64,000 bases of DNA, from contig NC_134141.1 in the NCBI RefSeq assembly GCF_033958435.1, positions 98,311,001 to 98,375,000 on the forward strand, given 5' to 3'. Source of the stretch: Carettochelys insculpta. Lineage: Eukaryota > Chordata > Testudines > Carettochelyidae. Below are positions 33,511-45,765 of the stretch, piece by piece. The stretch's first letter is position 1. Each line of letters opens with the position of its first letter. Under the pieces are notes generated by a model, which was not told the origin of the DNA, made no database searches, and saw only the letters and a program-made list of their open reading frames with translations. The position numbers and the translations under genes were made by a program.

Positions 33511-36500
33511 CACAACTAATGTATGCAGGTCAAAATATATCCTAAGTGTTGCATCTGAAAAGTCTACCTAGTTTCTCTGAAATTTTTGTATTTTTTCTCC
33601 CTCAGCAGCCTGTCTCATGATAGATTCATCTTGTATTTACCATCTCCTTCAAACAGCTCCTGAAAATCAGTCTCTCCTTCCTCCTCCCAGTGAATAACAG
33701 CTTCACACTACTAGCACCTTGCTGACCTTTTGATGAATGACCTCCACACTAGACTCTCTCAGACTCAGCCTTGACATTTCCATGTATTGATTTGTACCTA
33801 CCATTTCTTAGCATGAGCAAGTGTGGCATCCAGCAATGGAGAAAAATGGGGTACTTTCAGCATGCAGTCTGGAGTGGAGAAGAGGCAGGCAGTGGGTATT
33901 TTCAATTACTTCTCCAACAATTGCAAACTTGCTTCTTTTCCCAGTGACCAAGACCCTCCTTTATCCCCACTAAAAGCTCTATAAATGGTCTCCCAAAATA
34001 TAAGAAACACAGGACTTTCCAATAAAGTTTAAAAGATTTTCTCCAGTTTCCCAAATAGAGAAAAAAATCACCCCCATTTATACCTAATGAAAGTCAAAAC
34101 AGGATTTCTGAAAAACCCAGGCCACTAAGGAAAAACCACACATCTTAATCACAACTACAATAAAATCACCACACCATCATACTTCAGTTCATTGAATGAT
34201 AATTGAATACAAACTGAATAAGAATAAATGCCACCTTTGTAAGCTAACATATATTCTACCCACTGTCCTCTTAAGGCTATATTTTCTGCTACTTTACCAA
34301 GATTTGGTTCTGAACACATATAAATCTTATTAAAATTCCTCTTTCTGCCTTCTCCGAAATTGCTTAATAGCTTGGCTTTGGGTTTTACAGTCACTGAGAC
34401 ATGCATTTCTCAAAGTTCTGAGTTATGTGAATTACCAAGTGCCCACAACATCCCTTCACCTGTACTTGTGCACACTCAGATATTTTGAAAATTGGACCCT
34501 CTATCTTTTGTTCTGCAGAGAAGAAACAATAGTGTAATATCAAGTAACAACAATTGTTAAGCTATACGTTCAAAGGAATATTTACACAATGTTCCACAAC
34601 GCAATGCATTGGAGTCCTTTATCACACGTTAACTCCACCTGTTAGAATGTACAGATTTAAACGTGAGGAGTGCTCTACATGATGTAATGTTTGTGTAGCT
34701 ATTAACTCTTAAAGATGATTATCTCCTCCTCAGTTTATGTAGAATGTCAGAATGTTTCAGAAGCCTTGGAGTCAATTTGTATAGCTGATCAGAAAGGGTT
34801 TTTTTTTTTTTCCTAGTTGAAAATGTGTATTTGATTTTAAAAATCAAAAGCCAAGTGCCTCATAGAAGTTGTAGTTTGGGTGCTTTATTTTACCATTCTC
34901 TTTCATAGGCCTGGCTCCCTGGTGGGAATATAACTGCTATGAGGTACTGAGGCATACTGACTGTCTGAAAAATGTGCCACCTTATGGCTAGATGCATTTT
35001 TTTTTTGTTTGCAGTCTGGCTGGTCCCCTTTTGCTTGTGACTCCTCCATGCAGCTGAGTCACATTTGGTCTCATCCTTTTGGGGCAAATCAGCATGTTCA
35101 CCTAATAGTCTCAGGACCTCACAGAAATGAGGCTGGTATCTCAGATTCATGTCCTATAGTCTTTCTGGTCCCTGGTATCTGTGGTCTTCTTGTGAGTCTT
35201 CCTAGCTAGGCTGTAGGCATATGTAGTCTATCATCCAGTTTGGATTCCAGTCCAGAAAGTCTTGTAGCAAGTAAAGGTCTGCTCGGTCAGATGTCATTTC
35301 TTTCCAGGGCTACTTCTTACGTTAGCCAGTTTTCTAAGGGGACTTGTATTTTCAGCAGGTCAAGCTCCTAGTCCCAGTTAACAGGGCAGCATCAAAAGGA
35401 AATGAATGAAAATAAAAAGCAGCACCTGTTTTTATACGCTAGCAGGATCATCCAGCCAATCTTCTGGCTACTCTGTGCTCATAGGCAACACCTCTGATCT
35501 TCTCCTTTCAGGGCCCTGAGGTTAACAAGTCCACCCTGCCCAGACTGGGCCTTTTAAACTGAACTTCTCCCTTTTCAAGCACGTCCATCAAGGGCAGCAT
35601 ACCTTGCAGGGATTGTAGAGCAAGACTGTTTCAGCCCCAAACTACTCGTTAATTGCTTTTTGCTTACTGTGTGTTTTGTACCTGCCATTGCAAGTCCTGT
35701 GTACTTTTCGTGAGGGAAGGCAGTGCATCATGGGAATCCTTGGCCATGGTGCATTTTGAGGTATGTAGCGAGATCAGGGAGCACAGCCCCAAAACAATAT
35801 AAATATAAGATGATATCCAAAACTAAATATGTCCTCCTTTATTCTTTCAGTTTTTCAATAGAAAATCAATACTTTTCATGCAAAGCCGCCACTTTCTTGA
35901 AATAAAGTTGATTCAAACTCCTTATTTTCAGTTTTTAAAAGTCAATGGAAATTTCAGGCTGACCCTAAAATTCTGCACTGATTCGTGCTGGAAATAATGA
36001 GCAGTCGTATTCCCAGGACACAGTCCAAGATACTGGAGCCTTTGGATCTTTCAAGATGATGTGGCCCACTTTCTGTCTCTTAAATTTGGCAGGTTGGATA
36101 GCAGAGAGGAACGAGCTGCTCTGGGAACTGCAAACTGTGATTAGTTTTCTCAGGCCATGCAAGAAGAGGAGGCAGCTTGTGTCTTCTCTGCTGTGCATTT
36201 GAAAAATGGCCAGTCACAGTCAGGCCCTCAGTGTTGATGAAGAAGTAGAACACTAATACTTCAAAGGTGCTGTGCATCAATAAGCAGTGGAGATGTCAAC
36301 TGCCGCATTAAGCAGCATCTAAAGAAGCAGCAACAGGAAAAGGATGAACCTAAAAGTTAGTTACAGAGAAAGCTCTGTGCATTTTTCTCAGTAATTTGGG
36401 TAAAAATTCAGAGTTATTTGGAAACAGGAACACCAGTTAGTAAATCATTGCAGGGTCCTTTGGAGAATTATCCAACACCCATTGTAGCCAATGGAAAGAC

Positions 36501-37735
36501 TCCTATTTTTTCTCAATGTGCATTGGATCAGGCCCTTAGAGAAATTAACAAAAGTAAGGCTAATTAATAATTTGGATTAAAATGACTGACTAGGAAGCTA
36601 GGGATCTCCTTGTGTTTTTTTGTGTGTACTGAAAGCCATTTCACTGGACAGTGAGACTTCAGTGGTTAGGGAAAGAAATAAAGCAAATATAATACAATGA
36701 AATAATGGATCTTGTTTTCCTAACAGCTCCTCCATTTACTCTAATGGAGGTTTGGTTGTCCTATGAAAACAGAAGATATTTTCTTTTTAAAAGATGGCAT
36801 CCAGTTAGAGATCTCAGAGCTCTAATTCTGACAAGTCTAATCATGAAAGGAAAGAGACACATTAAAAATGCATAAATGCATATAGCAATAAGAGGCATGT
36901 GTGAGTCAATCTCTTGCCAGAGTAGATTTTGCATTGTATTAGCTTTGTTTATCCTGCTGGTCTTTCAATAGGCACAATTTATATATAGCAAATCATTAAT
37001 ATGTTTAGTTGTCTAAAGAGCTTTAAAAGCCACTTGAGAATGGTATGGGGAAGTTGTTCATGTTTTCTTTCTGGGACAATGCAGCATCTAAGAAAAAAAT
37101 ACTCACTGCCATTGCAGCATCATTTTTCACCTAATAATGTTCACTTAAAATGACTGATTGTTTCATCAGAAGCTGAAAGAAAGAAGTTAGTTTAGTTGTT
37201 CAGACTGTGGGAATTAGAAGTCTTAGATACCAGCATTTCTGAAAATCCACATGAAAAAATTTTACATGGTCCAGCTGTTTGTGCTGGCCGTTTCAGGGGG
37301 ACTAGAACTCTGTTTGTATATATGTAATTGTAAGTTTCGGGAGGGAAAGCTGTGCAATAATGGCTCTGTTAATCCTCCACTTTCTTAATGTGTCTTGGAT
37401 AAGTTATTGATTAAAATATTTCTCCTTTTTTATGTCATCATGTGTTCTAAATATCTCCTTTATTAGTCTCTCATCCTCCTATGTAAAGGCTTTGATAACA
37501 TGCGGTTCACCTACGGGTTGAAAGAAAGAAAAATCATTTCTGTGGTGCTGGTAAACCTGGTGCCAGCTCTTGCCAAGTCTGTAGGTGTCTGCCAAGCACT
37601 GACAAATTCACAGCTGGAAACCAGATCAATCCACCTATATGTTTATATTTTTCAAGATAGGTGTTGAACGTGTGAGAATGTGTTTAAGGTTATCTGTGAA
37701 ATAGCTATGAAATGTGTGTTTGAGTTGCTGCATAC
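33511..37735. other. Anonymous sequence
   Basis: No coding exon is supported. A block around 35480-35760 (GCATCATGGGAATC) may be an old unnamed repeat related to 5415-5700. CCATTGTAGCCAATGGAAAG to TTGGATCAGGCCCTTAG at 36476-36540 is a clear fragment of an ancient dispersed repeat. The rest shows no structure I can name. Confidence 0.4.
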
Positions 37736-38520
37736 ATTCATCTTACTCATAATGTCTACATCCCAAGTTATGATGTGTAAGTTTTGCTTTGTAATTTTAA
37801 AAATGGCTGCTCTGAACTTGTGAATGTAGGCAGGAGACGTGGGTCCCCTGCTGATCCAGAAGAACTATCGAGACTTGAGTGAACTATTGTGAAACCTCAT
37901 AACACACAGTCTGGTTTAATAGCCCTCTGGCACCCAGGAAGGTGCAGTCAGAGAGAAAGCAGGTCTCATCAACTTGAATTCTGGAAGAGAGAAATAAAGA
38001 TAGCTGACAAGAAAATTTGTCTTCTTTTGGACATTTGGACTCTTATAACGACTGGAACTAAGAAACCAAAAAAGAGGCAGCCTTGGTTAGACCTAACAAA
38101 ACCTTCCGTGCTGACAGATTATTGCATCTCTGTCACTTTTTGGAATCACTGACTGAACTCCTCTGTGTGTAAGTTGCCTACATTTAATCTGGAAATAACT
38201 CATTTGTTTCCTAGTTGATAATTCTTTAATTAGTTTACTATAGGATTAGCTACCAGTGCTGTCTTTGGTGTGAGAGCTAAGGTATAAATCGATCTGTGGT
38301 AAGTGACTGGTCTCTAGAAACAGGGATCAACGTAAACATTTCTGACAAGTTATCACTTAGCCCATCTTGCCTGAGTGGCAAGAGAGACTGGGAAGCCCAA
38401 GGGGACTGTCTGTGATGCTCTGGTAAGACTCTTCCAGTGATCCAGGGATCCACTTTTGTTATTGGCAGAACCATCCCATCCATAGGACAAAGTGGTGCAG
38501 CCACCACAGGCACCACGCTT
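37736..38520 (+). mobile_element. Possible LTR-retroelement (ERV-type) remnant
   Basis: The run CACTGACTGAACTCCTCTGT, AATTCTTTAATTAGTTTAC, CTTTGGTGTGAGAGCTAAGG, AAGTGACTGGTCTCTAG and GGTGGCAAGAGAGACTGG-like text (here GAGTGGCAAGAGAGACTGGG) matches my memory of a turtle LTR and leader region. No paired LTRs, primer-binding site or coding region could be shown. It is identified by recollection only. Confidence 0.3.
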
Positions 38521-39255
38521 TTGGAGCCCAGCAGCAGCTGCCTCAACTGTCTGAGGGATGGGAGGGCTGGGGCATTATGAGGGGCCTGGTTGCTACCCTT
38601 TCCCACTCTCCATGTGGGTGGAAGGAGATTGTCAGCCTGCTCCACCCTGCTGCTCCACCCTCCTGGCCCATTGCACCCCCCTTCTCCACAACAGTGAGAA
38701 GTGGAATGCCTTGGTGTACAGAGAAGTGGGATGCAGTGGACTGGTAGGGTAGCATGGCAGGACAAAGTGCTATTTTGGCTCTTGCTGCTCATGTGGTGGT
38801 GGTGGGGACTCTGCCATGGCAGCAGGCCCTGTAATCCTCCAGGTTCCACAGGGGAGAGGGTGGGGCAGTGCAGCAAGTGGGGGAGGGGGTTGCCTCAGCC
38901 CTGGTTACTGTTATGGTAAAATCTAATTATAGACCATACTGCCAGTCTGCCCTATTTTTCACAGCTTGCTTTGTGGTTGGCACTTTTGGTCATGAGCTGC
39001 TCCAGCCAGCACAACAATTTCCTCTACCATAGGAGGGAAGCCTCTGTATTCTCAGGTCAAAGTCTGAAGCTGATTTACGGATATTAAAGGTAGGCCAAGG
39101 GGAAATGCAATACTCAAAAGTCAGAATGTGCTTCCAGGTACTACGCAGGTATTGCAGCCATTGTAAGTAAAGGGAAGAGCTGATATTACTGTCTGCAAAA
39201 TATTGGCAACTACAGCACTTATATATATATATATAAAGAACACAATGTTTTTGCT

Positions 39256-39315
39256 AATTAAATACAAGTAAATAGACTCATTACAAATTAAATACAAGTA
39301 AATAGACTTATTAGA
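39256..39315. repeat. Tandem duplication, unit 30 bp
   Basis: AATTAAATACAAGTAAATAG occurs twice, 30 bp apart, differing by one C/T in the following ACTCATTA / ACTTATTA. Confidence 0.9.
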
Positions 39316-39380
39316 TAGCTAGACCCTCTTTAGAGAAGTATGGATCTATTTTATTGAAATTAAAGGTACTAAGGTGAGGC

Positions 39381-39419
39381 TAAAATAAAAATAAAAATAA
39401 AAATAAAAATAAAAATAAA
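39381..39419. repeat. (ATAAAA)n microsatellite
   Basis: Six uninterrupted A-rich hexamer units. Confidence 0.9.
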
Positions 39420-40373
39420 GGTTTGATCACAAGCATCTCTAGCAGGAGGATTAACCCAGGTGTGCTTTTTTAATGGCTACTTTGTTTGCACCTTTCCTTC
39501 ATTTATAGAAGAGGATGCGCCTGCATGAGTAGGGAAAATGGAAGGAAAAGAGAAATGTGGTCCAGTTAACTATTACATTCTTACCTAACTGGTCTGTACA
39601 GTTCAGAATCCTAGAAATGTCACTGTATGATGAGCTTTATGATTCTTGGAAAAAAATATTTTAAGAGCACACCTTCTGTGATATCTTCTATGCAACTGAT
39701 GATCTGTGAATGTGCGAAGGCCTAGATGCTTTGCAATAAGGAATCTATTAGGACCTGTCCTGACAAGTTCTAGACAGAGGAAAGACAGAGCAGGGGTGAG
39801 CACCAAATACATCCTCCACTGCCTGATGCAGATGGGTGGTTGTGTCCAGTAACAAGACCCATGATTCTATTTTCTGCACCTCAAAGACCCAAAGAGAATA
39901 TAAGTTCCCCGGGGAGAAATTTTGCTGCTCTTCAAGGGCTGATATCACATATTGTCCTCCCGCAAAAGAGGGGAAGTGTATGTCCCAGAGTCATAAAAGT
40001 GTGGACCTGGAAGGGACTTCAAACCTGTTAAAAACCTTCAAAGACAGAGATTCCACAACTTCTCTGGGAAGCACATTCCAGACCTTATCAACCCTTATAA
40101 TTAACATACTTTTCCTCATATCTACAAATATGAAGACTAGTATTAGTCTTTATGGCAACTGTATCACAGTGTTGACTTATTCAGACTGTGATCTACTGTA
40201 ATCCCCAGATCCTTTTCAGAAGATATCATGTACACGTTATTCCCAATTCTGTAGCTGTGCATTGGATATTTCCCTCATAAATGAAGTACTTTACAATTAC
40301 CTTTGTTTAATTTCATTTGGTTGACTTCAGATCAATTCTGCATTTGTCAAAGTCATAGAATTCTAATCCTGTA

Positions 40374-40509
40374 CTCCAAATAGCGTTGTTAGTCTGTAGT
40401 TTCGAGAACATGTATCTGATGAAGCGGGTCATTGTCCATGAATGCTTATGCTCCAAAATATCTATTAGTCTATAAGGTGCCACAAGACTTCTTCTTGTTC
40501 TCCAAATAG
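40374..40509. mobile_element. Rearranged Cry SINE with 10-bp target duplication
   Basis: CTCCAAATAG flanks the insert (40374-40383 and 40500-40509). The insert begins with a plus-strand head (GTTGTTAGTCTGTAGTTTC), then switches to the body in minus orientation (complement of AACAAGAAG...GGCACCTTATAGACTAATAG). An internal 5' inversion of this kind is usually credited to twin priming. Confidence 0.8.
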
Positions 40510-40735
40510 TTTGTAACTCTAAGGCCACGTCTATGCTACACTGCAAGTTTGAAAGGACCTCTCTCAAAATGCACTTTTTGAAAGAATGGCCTTCAAAATG
40601 GCACATCTACATACACAAAGCCATGATCCCTTATTTCAAAATAGTGGCCCAGCATTTCAAAAGGGAGCACCTACACAGCCACAGCCATCTGTCAGGGCTA
40701 CTTTAGTGCCCTCTGACCCTGCCAGTTTGGCAATG

Positions 40736-41928
40736 CTGGGTGTACCCCACCAGCATTGAGTGGTGGGACCACTTCATGCTCGGGGAATGGGGCAACAACA
40801 AGTGGCTGCAAAACTTCTGAATGACCAGAGAGACCTTCAAGGTGTTGTGTCACTGGCTCATTCTTGCCCTCCAGCACCATGAAAAGAAGATGCAGCCTGC
40901 ACTCCCTTTGCAGAAGTGGGTAGCAATCTCAGTATGGAAGCTGGCCACCCCAGACAGTCATTGGTCTGTTGGCCATCAATCTGGGGAAGGCAAGGTCACT
41001 GTCAGGGCAGTCCTGCTTGAGATAAGCCTGGCTTAGACCACACACCCATCATGGGGAGGGGGCCACCATGCAAAGGGCTGGAAAGGGGGGCCTCTGGGAA
41101 AGTGGCCGGGGAGCACACAGCCATGTACTCAGGCCTTGCACCCCCTGTAGGTCATCTGGGCAGTAAACACCCTCCTTCTGTGCTGGGTCATCACTGTTGG
41201 AGACCTGGGTGTTGCTTTTTCCGGCTTCACGGAGTTGGGCTTCCTGAACTGTTTCAGCTCGCTGGAAAGTAAGCACATAGCCATCCATGCCCCGGACCAC
41301 AACGCAGGTGCTTTTGTGAACAGAAAGGGGTGCCACTTCATGGTCCTCCAGGCCCTTGTTGATGCCCAGGGCTGGTTAATGGATGTGTGAGGGGTGCTCA
41401 GGCAGGGCACACGATGCCTGGGTGTTTAGAAACTCATGTCTGGGGTGCCAGATGCAGGAGGGCACCTACCTCTTCCCATTGGAGCTCCCAGTGAGAGATA
41501 TCACCATGACCCCTTGTGAGAGATATCACCATGACCCCTTGTATTGTGGCCAACGCCGCATGGCCCCCACACCCATAGCTCATCAGGCCCTACACAGGCT
41601 GCACAGACCCATCCCAGGATGTGTTCAATGCGTGCTTGATCAGGTCAGGAACACTGTTGAGTGGGCATTTGGGTGTCTAAAAGGGCACTTTCGCTGCCTC
41701 CTGATGAGGTTCGAGGTCACCCAGCCTAATGTGCCTGCAGTCACTGTGGCCTGCTCTGCTCTTCACAGTATTGTGGAGAGCAAACAAAAGCCCTTCATCC
41801 AGGGCTGGGCTGTGGAAACTGGCTGTGGGTATGAGCAGCCACCTGCTGCCCTATGCTGCCAGGAGCAAAGGGACTGGGTGCGGGTTAGGGAGGCATTGTG
41901 TGAGACCTTCACCTGGGGTCTACAGTGA
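40736..41928 (+). pseudogene. HARBI1-like transposase, degenerate
   Basis: Exon 1 reads YPTSIEWWDHFMLGEW, a TGA in place of Q after WLQNF, then FKVLCHWLILALQHHEKKM and VWKLATPDSHWSVGHQSG, ending VLLE at 41021. The homologous donor has become ATAAGC (GT lost). The acceptor CCCCCTGTAG at 41141-41150 is kept, and exon 2 resumes VIWAVNTLLL. The first catalytic D is now E (SLESKHIAI for ALDGTHIPI), the second is lost in YCGQRRMAP, and the E of RNTVEWAFG is kept. A 25-bp duplication at 41491-41540 breaks the frame. Inactive. Confidence 0.88.
41491..41540. repeat. 25-bp tandem duplication inside the transposase pseudogene
   Basis: GTGAGAGATATCACCATGAC plus five more bases occurs twice in tandem. 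The length is not a multiple of three, so it shifts the frame after VRDITM. Confidence 0.92.
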
Positions 41929-42216
41929 CCCTCCCCTCAGCCACTCTCCCTCAACACACCTCCCTTCCGGCATCCCCCACCCTTCGCTGCTCCCATACGA
42001 CACACACGCACCCCCACCACACTATAGGGACATGGGAATAGAAGTTGATCTTTTACAATATAAAACTAAACTGTATTAAAAGTAAACTTTAAATTATAAA
42101 CTTGCAAACATGTGCAGTCAACTATATTAAAGCGGGGAACTATATACAACAGGGATCCAGAGGTAGCAATGGGGAGGGTCTGAACTTGGGGAAGGGCAAG
42201 AGGTGGGTAGGGGGAG

Positions 42217-43336
42217 TCAGTCATCCACTAGGGGGATGACTACTGTTGCCTCTACCACCCCAGGTCCTGGGTCCCCTATAGGGTTGGGACAGGGACGGGA
42301 CCATGGGAAGATAGGGGCTGGGGGGAGTGCTGCAGCCTCGGCCTTGGCCTTACTAGGATGTGCAGAGGAGGCCGGGGGGCCACAGGGGCTGGTGCTAGGA
42401 AGCCCACACTGGCCACCAGCCACCACACCAGCTCCAGCCAGTTTGCTGGGGAGAGGTCCAGTGGGATAAGGGCAGCAGTGGGGGCAGCAGTGGGAGGCCT
42501 GTGGGGGGAGCTTCAGGGCAGGCTGGCAAGGGAAAGGGAGGTTGGTTAAGGTGGGATGCTGGATGCAGATAGGGCTCTGCATGGTGGGGCTCACCCTGGG
42601 GTCAGCTGCCCACCCATTCCGTCCCCGGCCATGCAGAACATGTGTCTGTGTGGTGAGGTAAGTGCTGAATGTCCTGTGGGTGAGTAGCCACAAGCCACCT
42701 ATGGCAGGGATGGGCCCCCCTTCCCCAGCCCCCAAGGCATCTCCAATGCCCAGTATCTGCCTGGTGATCCCTCTATGAAGGCTGCAGATGCCCCTCTGGA
42801 GGCATCCTGGCTGGATGATCCAGCAGGGATCACGATGATGAGGGTCCTATTGCTGGAACCCTCATCATGCTGCCAGCCTCTTGATCCTTGTCCCTTGGGC
42901 AAGGGTGGTGGCATCCAAGGGTCCTGGCTCCTCCTCCTCTGTGGCCACCTCAGTCTTGGTGGGTGGGGGAGGTATCTGTGTCCAGGACATGCTCTGGGGG
43001 TGGCACAGACTTGGGTCCCAGGAGGCGGTCCAGGTCTTCATAATGTGGGCACCAGGTGGGAGGTGCCCCGGGCAACTGGCAGTGCCCACTGGCACTGAGG
43101 CCCCTTGGATGCTGTTCAAATGCATCTGCATTGCAGCGATGCATACTAGTCTGGAGGAGGAGGGCCTTGAACTCCTCTGCAGACTCAGAGGGGCCCCTTC
43201 TGATTCTCTGCTGGCTCAGATCCTGGGACCCTTGGAGGACTGACTGGGGACCCCAAGAGGGCACGGGGCTCCCAGCTACTTGCCATTGGTACAGGGGGCA
43301 GGGTGGCAACCTCTGCCCTGTCATTGGTGGGAGCAT
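42217..43336 (-). pseudogene. Myb/SANT-like Harbinger accessory protein, degenerate
   Basis: The minus-strand frame from about 43336 contains SAEEFKALLLQTSMHRCNAD, AFEQHPRGL, and after a deletion CPHYEDLDRLLGPKSVPPPE. These align with the SEEEVLQVMGSKRQNADAF and CPFYRELRDILGPRHTS parts of the gene at 48003. The third helix of the trihelix domain (SKVKELRQGY there) is missing. Downstream, Pro- and Ala-rich frames to about 42217 correspond to the second exon only in composition. Confidence 0.65.
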
Positions 43337-44150
43337 GCAGCTGAGAGCTCATGCTCTCCCTGGTGCTAACACTCTCTCAGCTTCCTGCTATGGGTTGCTG
43401 GGGTCATATTTCCTTAAATGTGGCTGGCAGTGACCACAGAGCCCTGCCTGTGGTGGCTAAAATGTCTCTACGCTTCTGTGGGCCACTGCAATAGCAGACC
43501 CACTATTTTGAAAGAGCGGAACACGGAGCATCTACACACATCCTATATCAAAGTTACACTTTGAAATATGGCGCTATTCCCAATACAGGAATGGAAGAAC
43601 AACTTCAAAATGTGGCCCCATTATTTTGCTCTCGATTACAAAGTAACACATAATGTGTGTAGATGCTCCATAGGGATTTTTGAAACGAGACCTTATTTCA
43701 AAGTTATTTTCTAAATAAATTGCTAGGTAGACATGGCCTAAGAATGGTCTTTCCACCAGTGGCATGCACTAAACAGTAATTTAATCTGGACCACATTTCA
43801 GCAGTTCGTTTATGAGAACGTCATGTAGGCCTACCCACTTCAGTCTGTTTCAAAAGTCTTGTTAAAAATCAAGAATTGCCACATCTACTGTTTCCTATCT
43901 CCACACATTGAGACAGTAACCTTGACAAGAAGGAAATTAGATCAGTTTGGGCATGATTTTTTCCTGACAAATCCATGCCAGCTATTCCTTATAACCCTCT
44001 AGATGCTTACAAATGATGGTTTAATATTTGGTCCAGTACCCTTCCAGTTATGAAGCTTGGTTGACAGGTCTATGATCCCTAGGTATGGATTTAACCTGTT
44101 CTTTGCCTATTTTGGCTTGTGTTCCTTTCCCTCTGTTGTTAATGTTCATT

Positions 44151-44989
44151 ATATCGAGTTTATAGGGGTTAGGGAAGGCACATGATAAGAGCTCTAAATG
44201 CACAGGGGTGAACACATTAAGGAACAACAATAGAGAAAGCCCTTCTGAATCAAGTCCTTAGGAGTCTGACTAGGAGCTATTGGTGTTCTGTAATGCAATG
44301 CTGTAGCTCAGAAGCAGACTTTTGCTCCCAAGAACAGATGTGACAGATTCTTTTCTCTTGGTTGGGTAGAAGGGCGAACGCTGTGGCTCCCACTGCAGAT
44401 GTGTGGTGATGCGTAGTCTTGTGTTGTAGAAAACACTACACAGGTGTGGCTTTTTGAAGATGTGTGCCAATGTATGGCTGTGTGCCTAGGGGCAGGATAG
44501 AGCCCTTTGTGATTTTAGTGCTTTTAAAAAGTCCTAAAAGCTTCAAAGAGACAAGGGGAAAAAATTCCATGCATGCTATACTTTCTACAGTTCCACTGGC
44601 TGAACATACCTTCTGAAACACATTAGGAATAATAAGGTCTGGTCAGACCTCAGGGGAGATTTTTTTTTCTTATTACTTCTAGAGATAATTTCATTTCAAA
44701 CTCCCTTGGTTCTTACCTTTACCGTAAAAAGCACTTTCATAGAGGTTGTACTGTATCAATGATGTACCCCAAGGTCTGTCAAAGAGTCTGCCTCTTTTAC
44801 ATGTTAGCTCTGAGAGCTTGGGAAAACCAGCCCAGTGAGCAAATTCTCTTTTCTTATGAAGCCTTATAAAAAAGTTAACATGCTTACTCACTTCCAGTAA
44901 GTAATACCACTTCAACCCAGCCAGCCAAAGGTCTTTCACAGCTCTCCTGCCTAATTATTCTCATTCCCTGTTATCAAGACTACCATTCA
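44151..44989. other. Anonymous sequence
   Basis: No gene or repeat family is recognised between the split CR1 and the next LINE fragments. Confidence 0.45.
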
Positions 44990-45765
44990 TGGGAACATAA
45001 GAATTCAATTCATACCACAACAGACCGGTGTTGTATCAAAGCATGCAACATACCTACTCAACTAAACAATTCTGGATGCTCCAAAAGATTAATATTACAT
45101 ATATATTGATGGCATGGAATATAGAAAATCTCATAACTTGACTATATAAATCCATAGTATGCCCACAATTTGAATGCTGAGTGTCATTCTCACCACTCCA
45201 TCTCAAAAAAAGGTATTAGACTTGGAAAAGATGAAGGAAGAGTTAAAAAAATATGGAGTATGGAACAGCTTCCATATGAGGAGAGATTAAAAAGACTAGA
45301 ACTGTTCAGCCTAGAAAAGAAACTCCTAAGGGTAAGGAATAGGTCATGATGTGTAGAAAGGGAATAAAGAAATCGTATTGATTCCTGCACATCACACAAG
45401 AACCAAGGGTCACCCAATGAAAATAATAGGCAGCAGGTTAAAAAAGAAACAAGCGGATACTTCTTCACACAACAGAGTCAATTGATAGAACACGGTGGCA
45501 GGAGATATTGTAAAAGTTCTTGGAGGGGTAATCCATCAGTGGCTATTAGCCAAGACTGTCAAGGATATAACTGCATGCACTGGTTTTCCCTAAACCTCCA
45601 ACTGCCAGGAGTTGGGACAGGACAGGGGATGGATGACTTGATAATTCCACTGTTCTGTTTATTCCCTCTGAAGCAGCTAGCACTGGCCACGGTCAGAAGA
45701 TGATGATAGGTTAGATGAACCATCAGTTTGACCCAATATGGTTGTTCTCATGTAATGTTAAAGTC
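44990..45765 (+). mobile_element. CR1-like LINE 3' end, sense, with a small antisense piece
   Basis: From about 45095 the plus strand reads TAAATCCATAGTATGCCCAC, CATATGAGGAGAGATTAAAA, AATAATAGGCAGCAGGTTAA, then CAGTGGCTATTAGCCAAGAC, GTTCTGTTTATTCCCTCTG and ACCCAATATGGTTGTTCTCA. This is the RT C-terminus and 3' UTR of a CR1-type LINE to its end. At 44990-45045 a short antisense copy of the same 3' terminus (GGGAACATAAGAATTCAAT) lies head to head with it. Confidence 0.8.

Larger units (their letters stand above)
38521..39984. other. GC-rich block, then anonymous sequence with short repeats
   Basis: 38521-38920 is GC-rich with long but low-complexity open frames on both strands and no protein motif. 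The remainder holds (TA)n at 39221-39236, a duplicated 30-bp segment at 39256-39315, and (ATAAAA)n at 39381-39419. No gene is supported. Confidence 0.5.
40523..43738. mobile_element. Decayed two-gene Harbinger element
   Basis: The termini are GGCCACGTCTATGCTACA and the complement of GGCCATGTCTACCTAGCAA, flanked by TAA (40520-40522 and 43739-43741), the classical PIF/Harbinger target. It holds a plus-strand transposase pseudogene and, downstream and convergent to it, a minus-strand Myb/SANT-like pseudogene. The layout is that of 47567-52203 in reverse. Sequence decay is much greater, so this is an older branch. Confidence 0.88.
39985..44150 (-). mobile_element. Antisense CR1 LINE split by a SINE and a Harbinger element
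   Basis: The left part (39985-40383 and 40500-40520) runs from the CR1 3' UTR complement (GGACCTGGAAGGGACTTCAA) through GTAATCCCCAGATCCTTTTC and TTTCATTTGGTTGACTTCAG. The right part (43742-44150) continues with CAAAAGTCTTGTTAAAAATC, CTGACAAATCCATGCCAGC and GTTGACAGGTCTATGATCCC, farther upstream in the same RT gene. A Cry SINE (40384-40499) and a 3.2-kb Harbinger (40523-43738) separate the halves. It gives a relative age: CR1 first, the other two later. Confidence 0.85.

Noticed and set aside
38277..38876. 199-codon minus-strand frame
   Set aside because: It lies in a GC-rich block with open frames on both strands and no recognisable domain.
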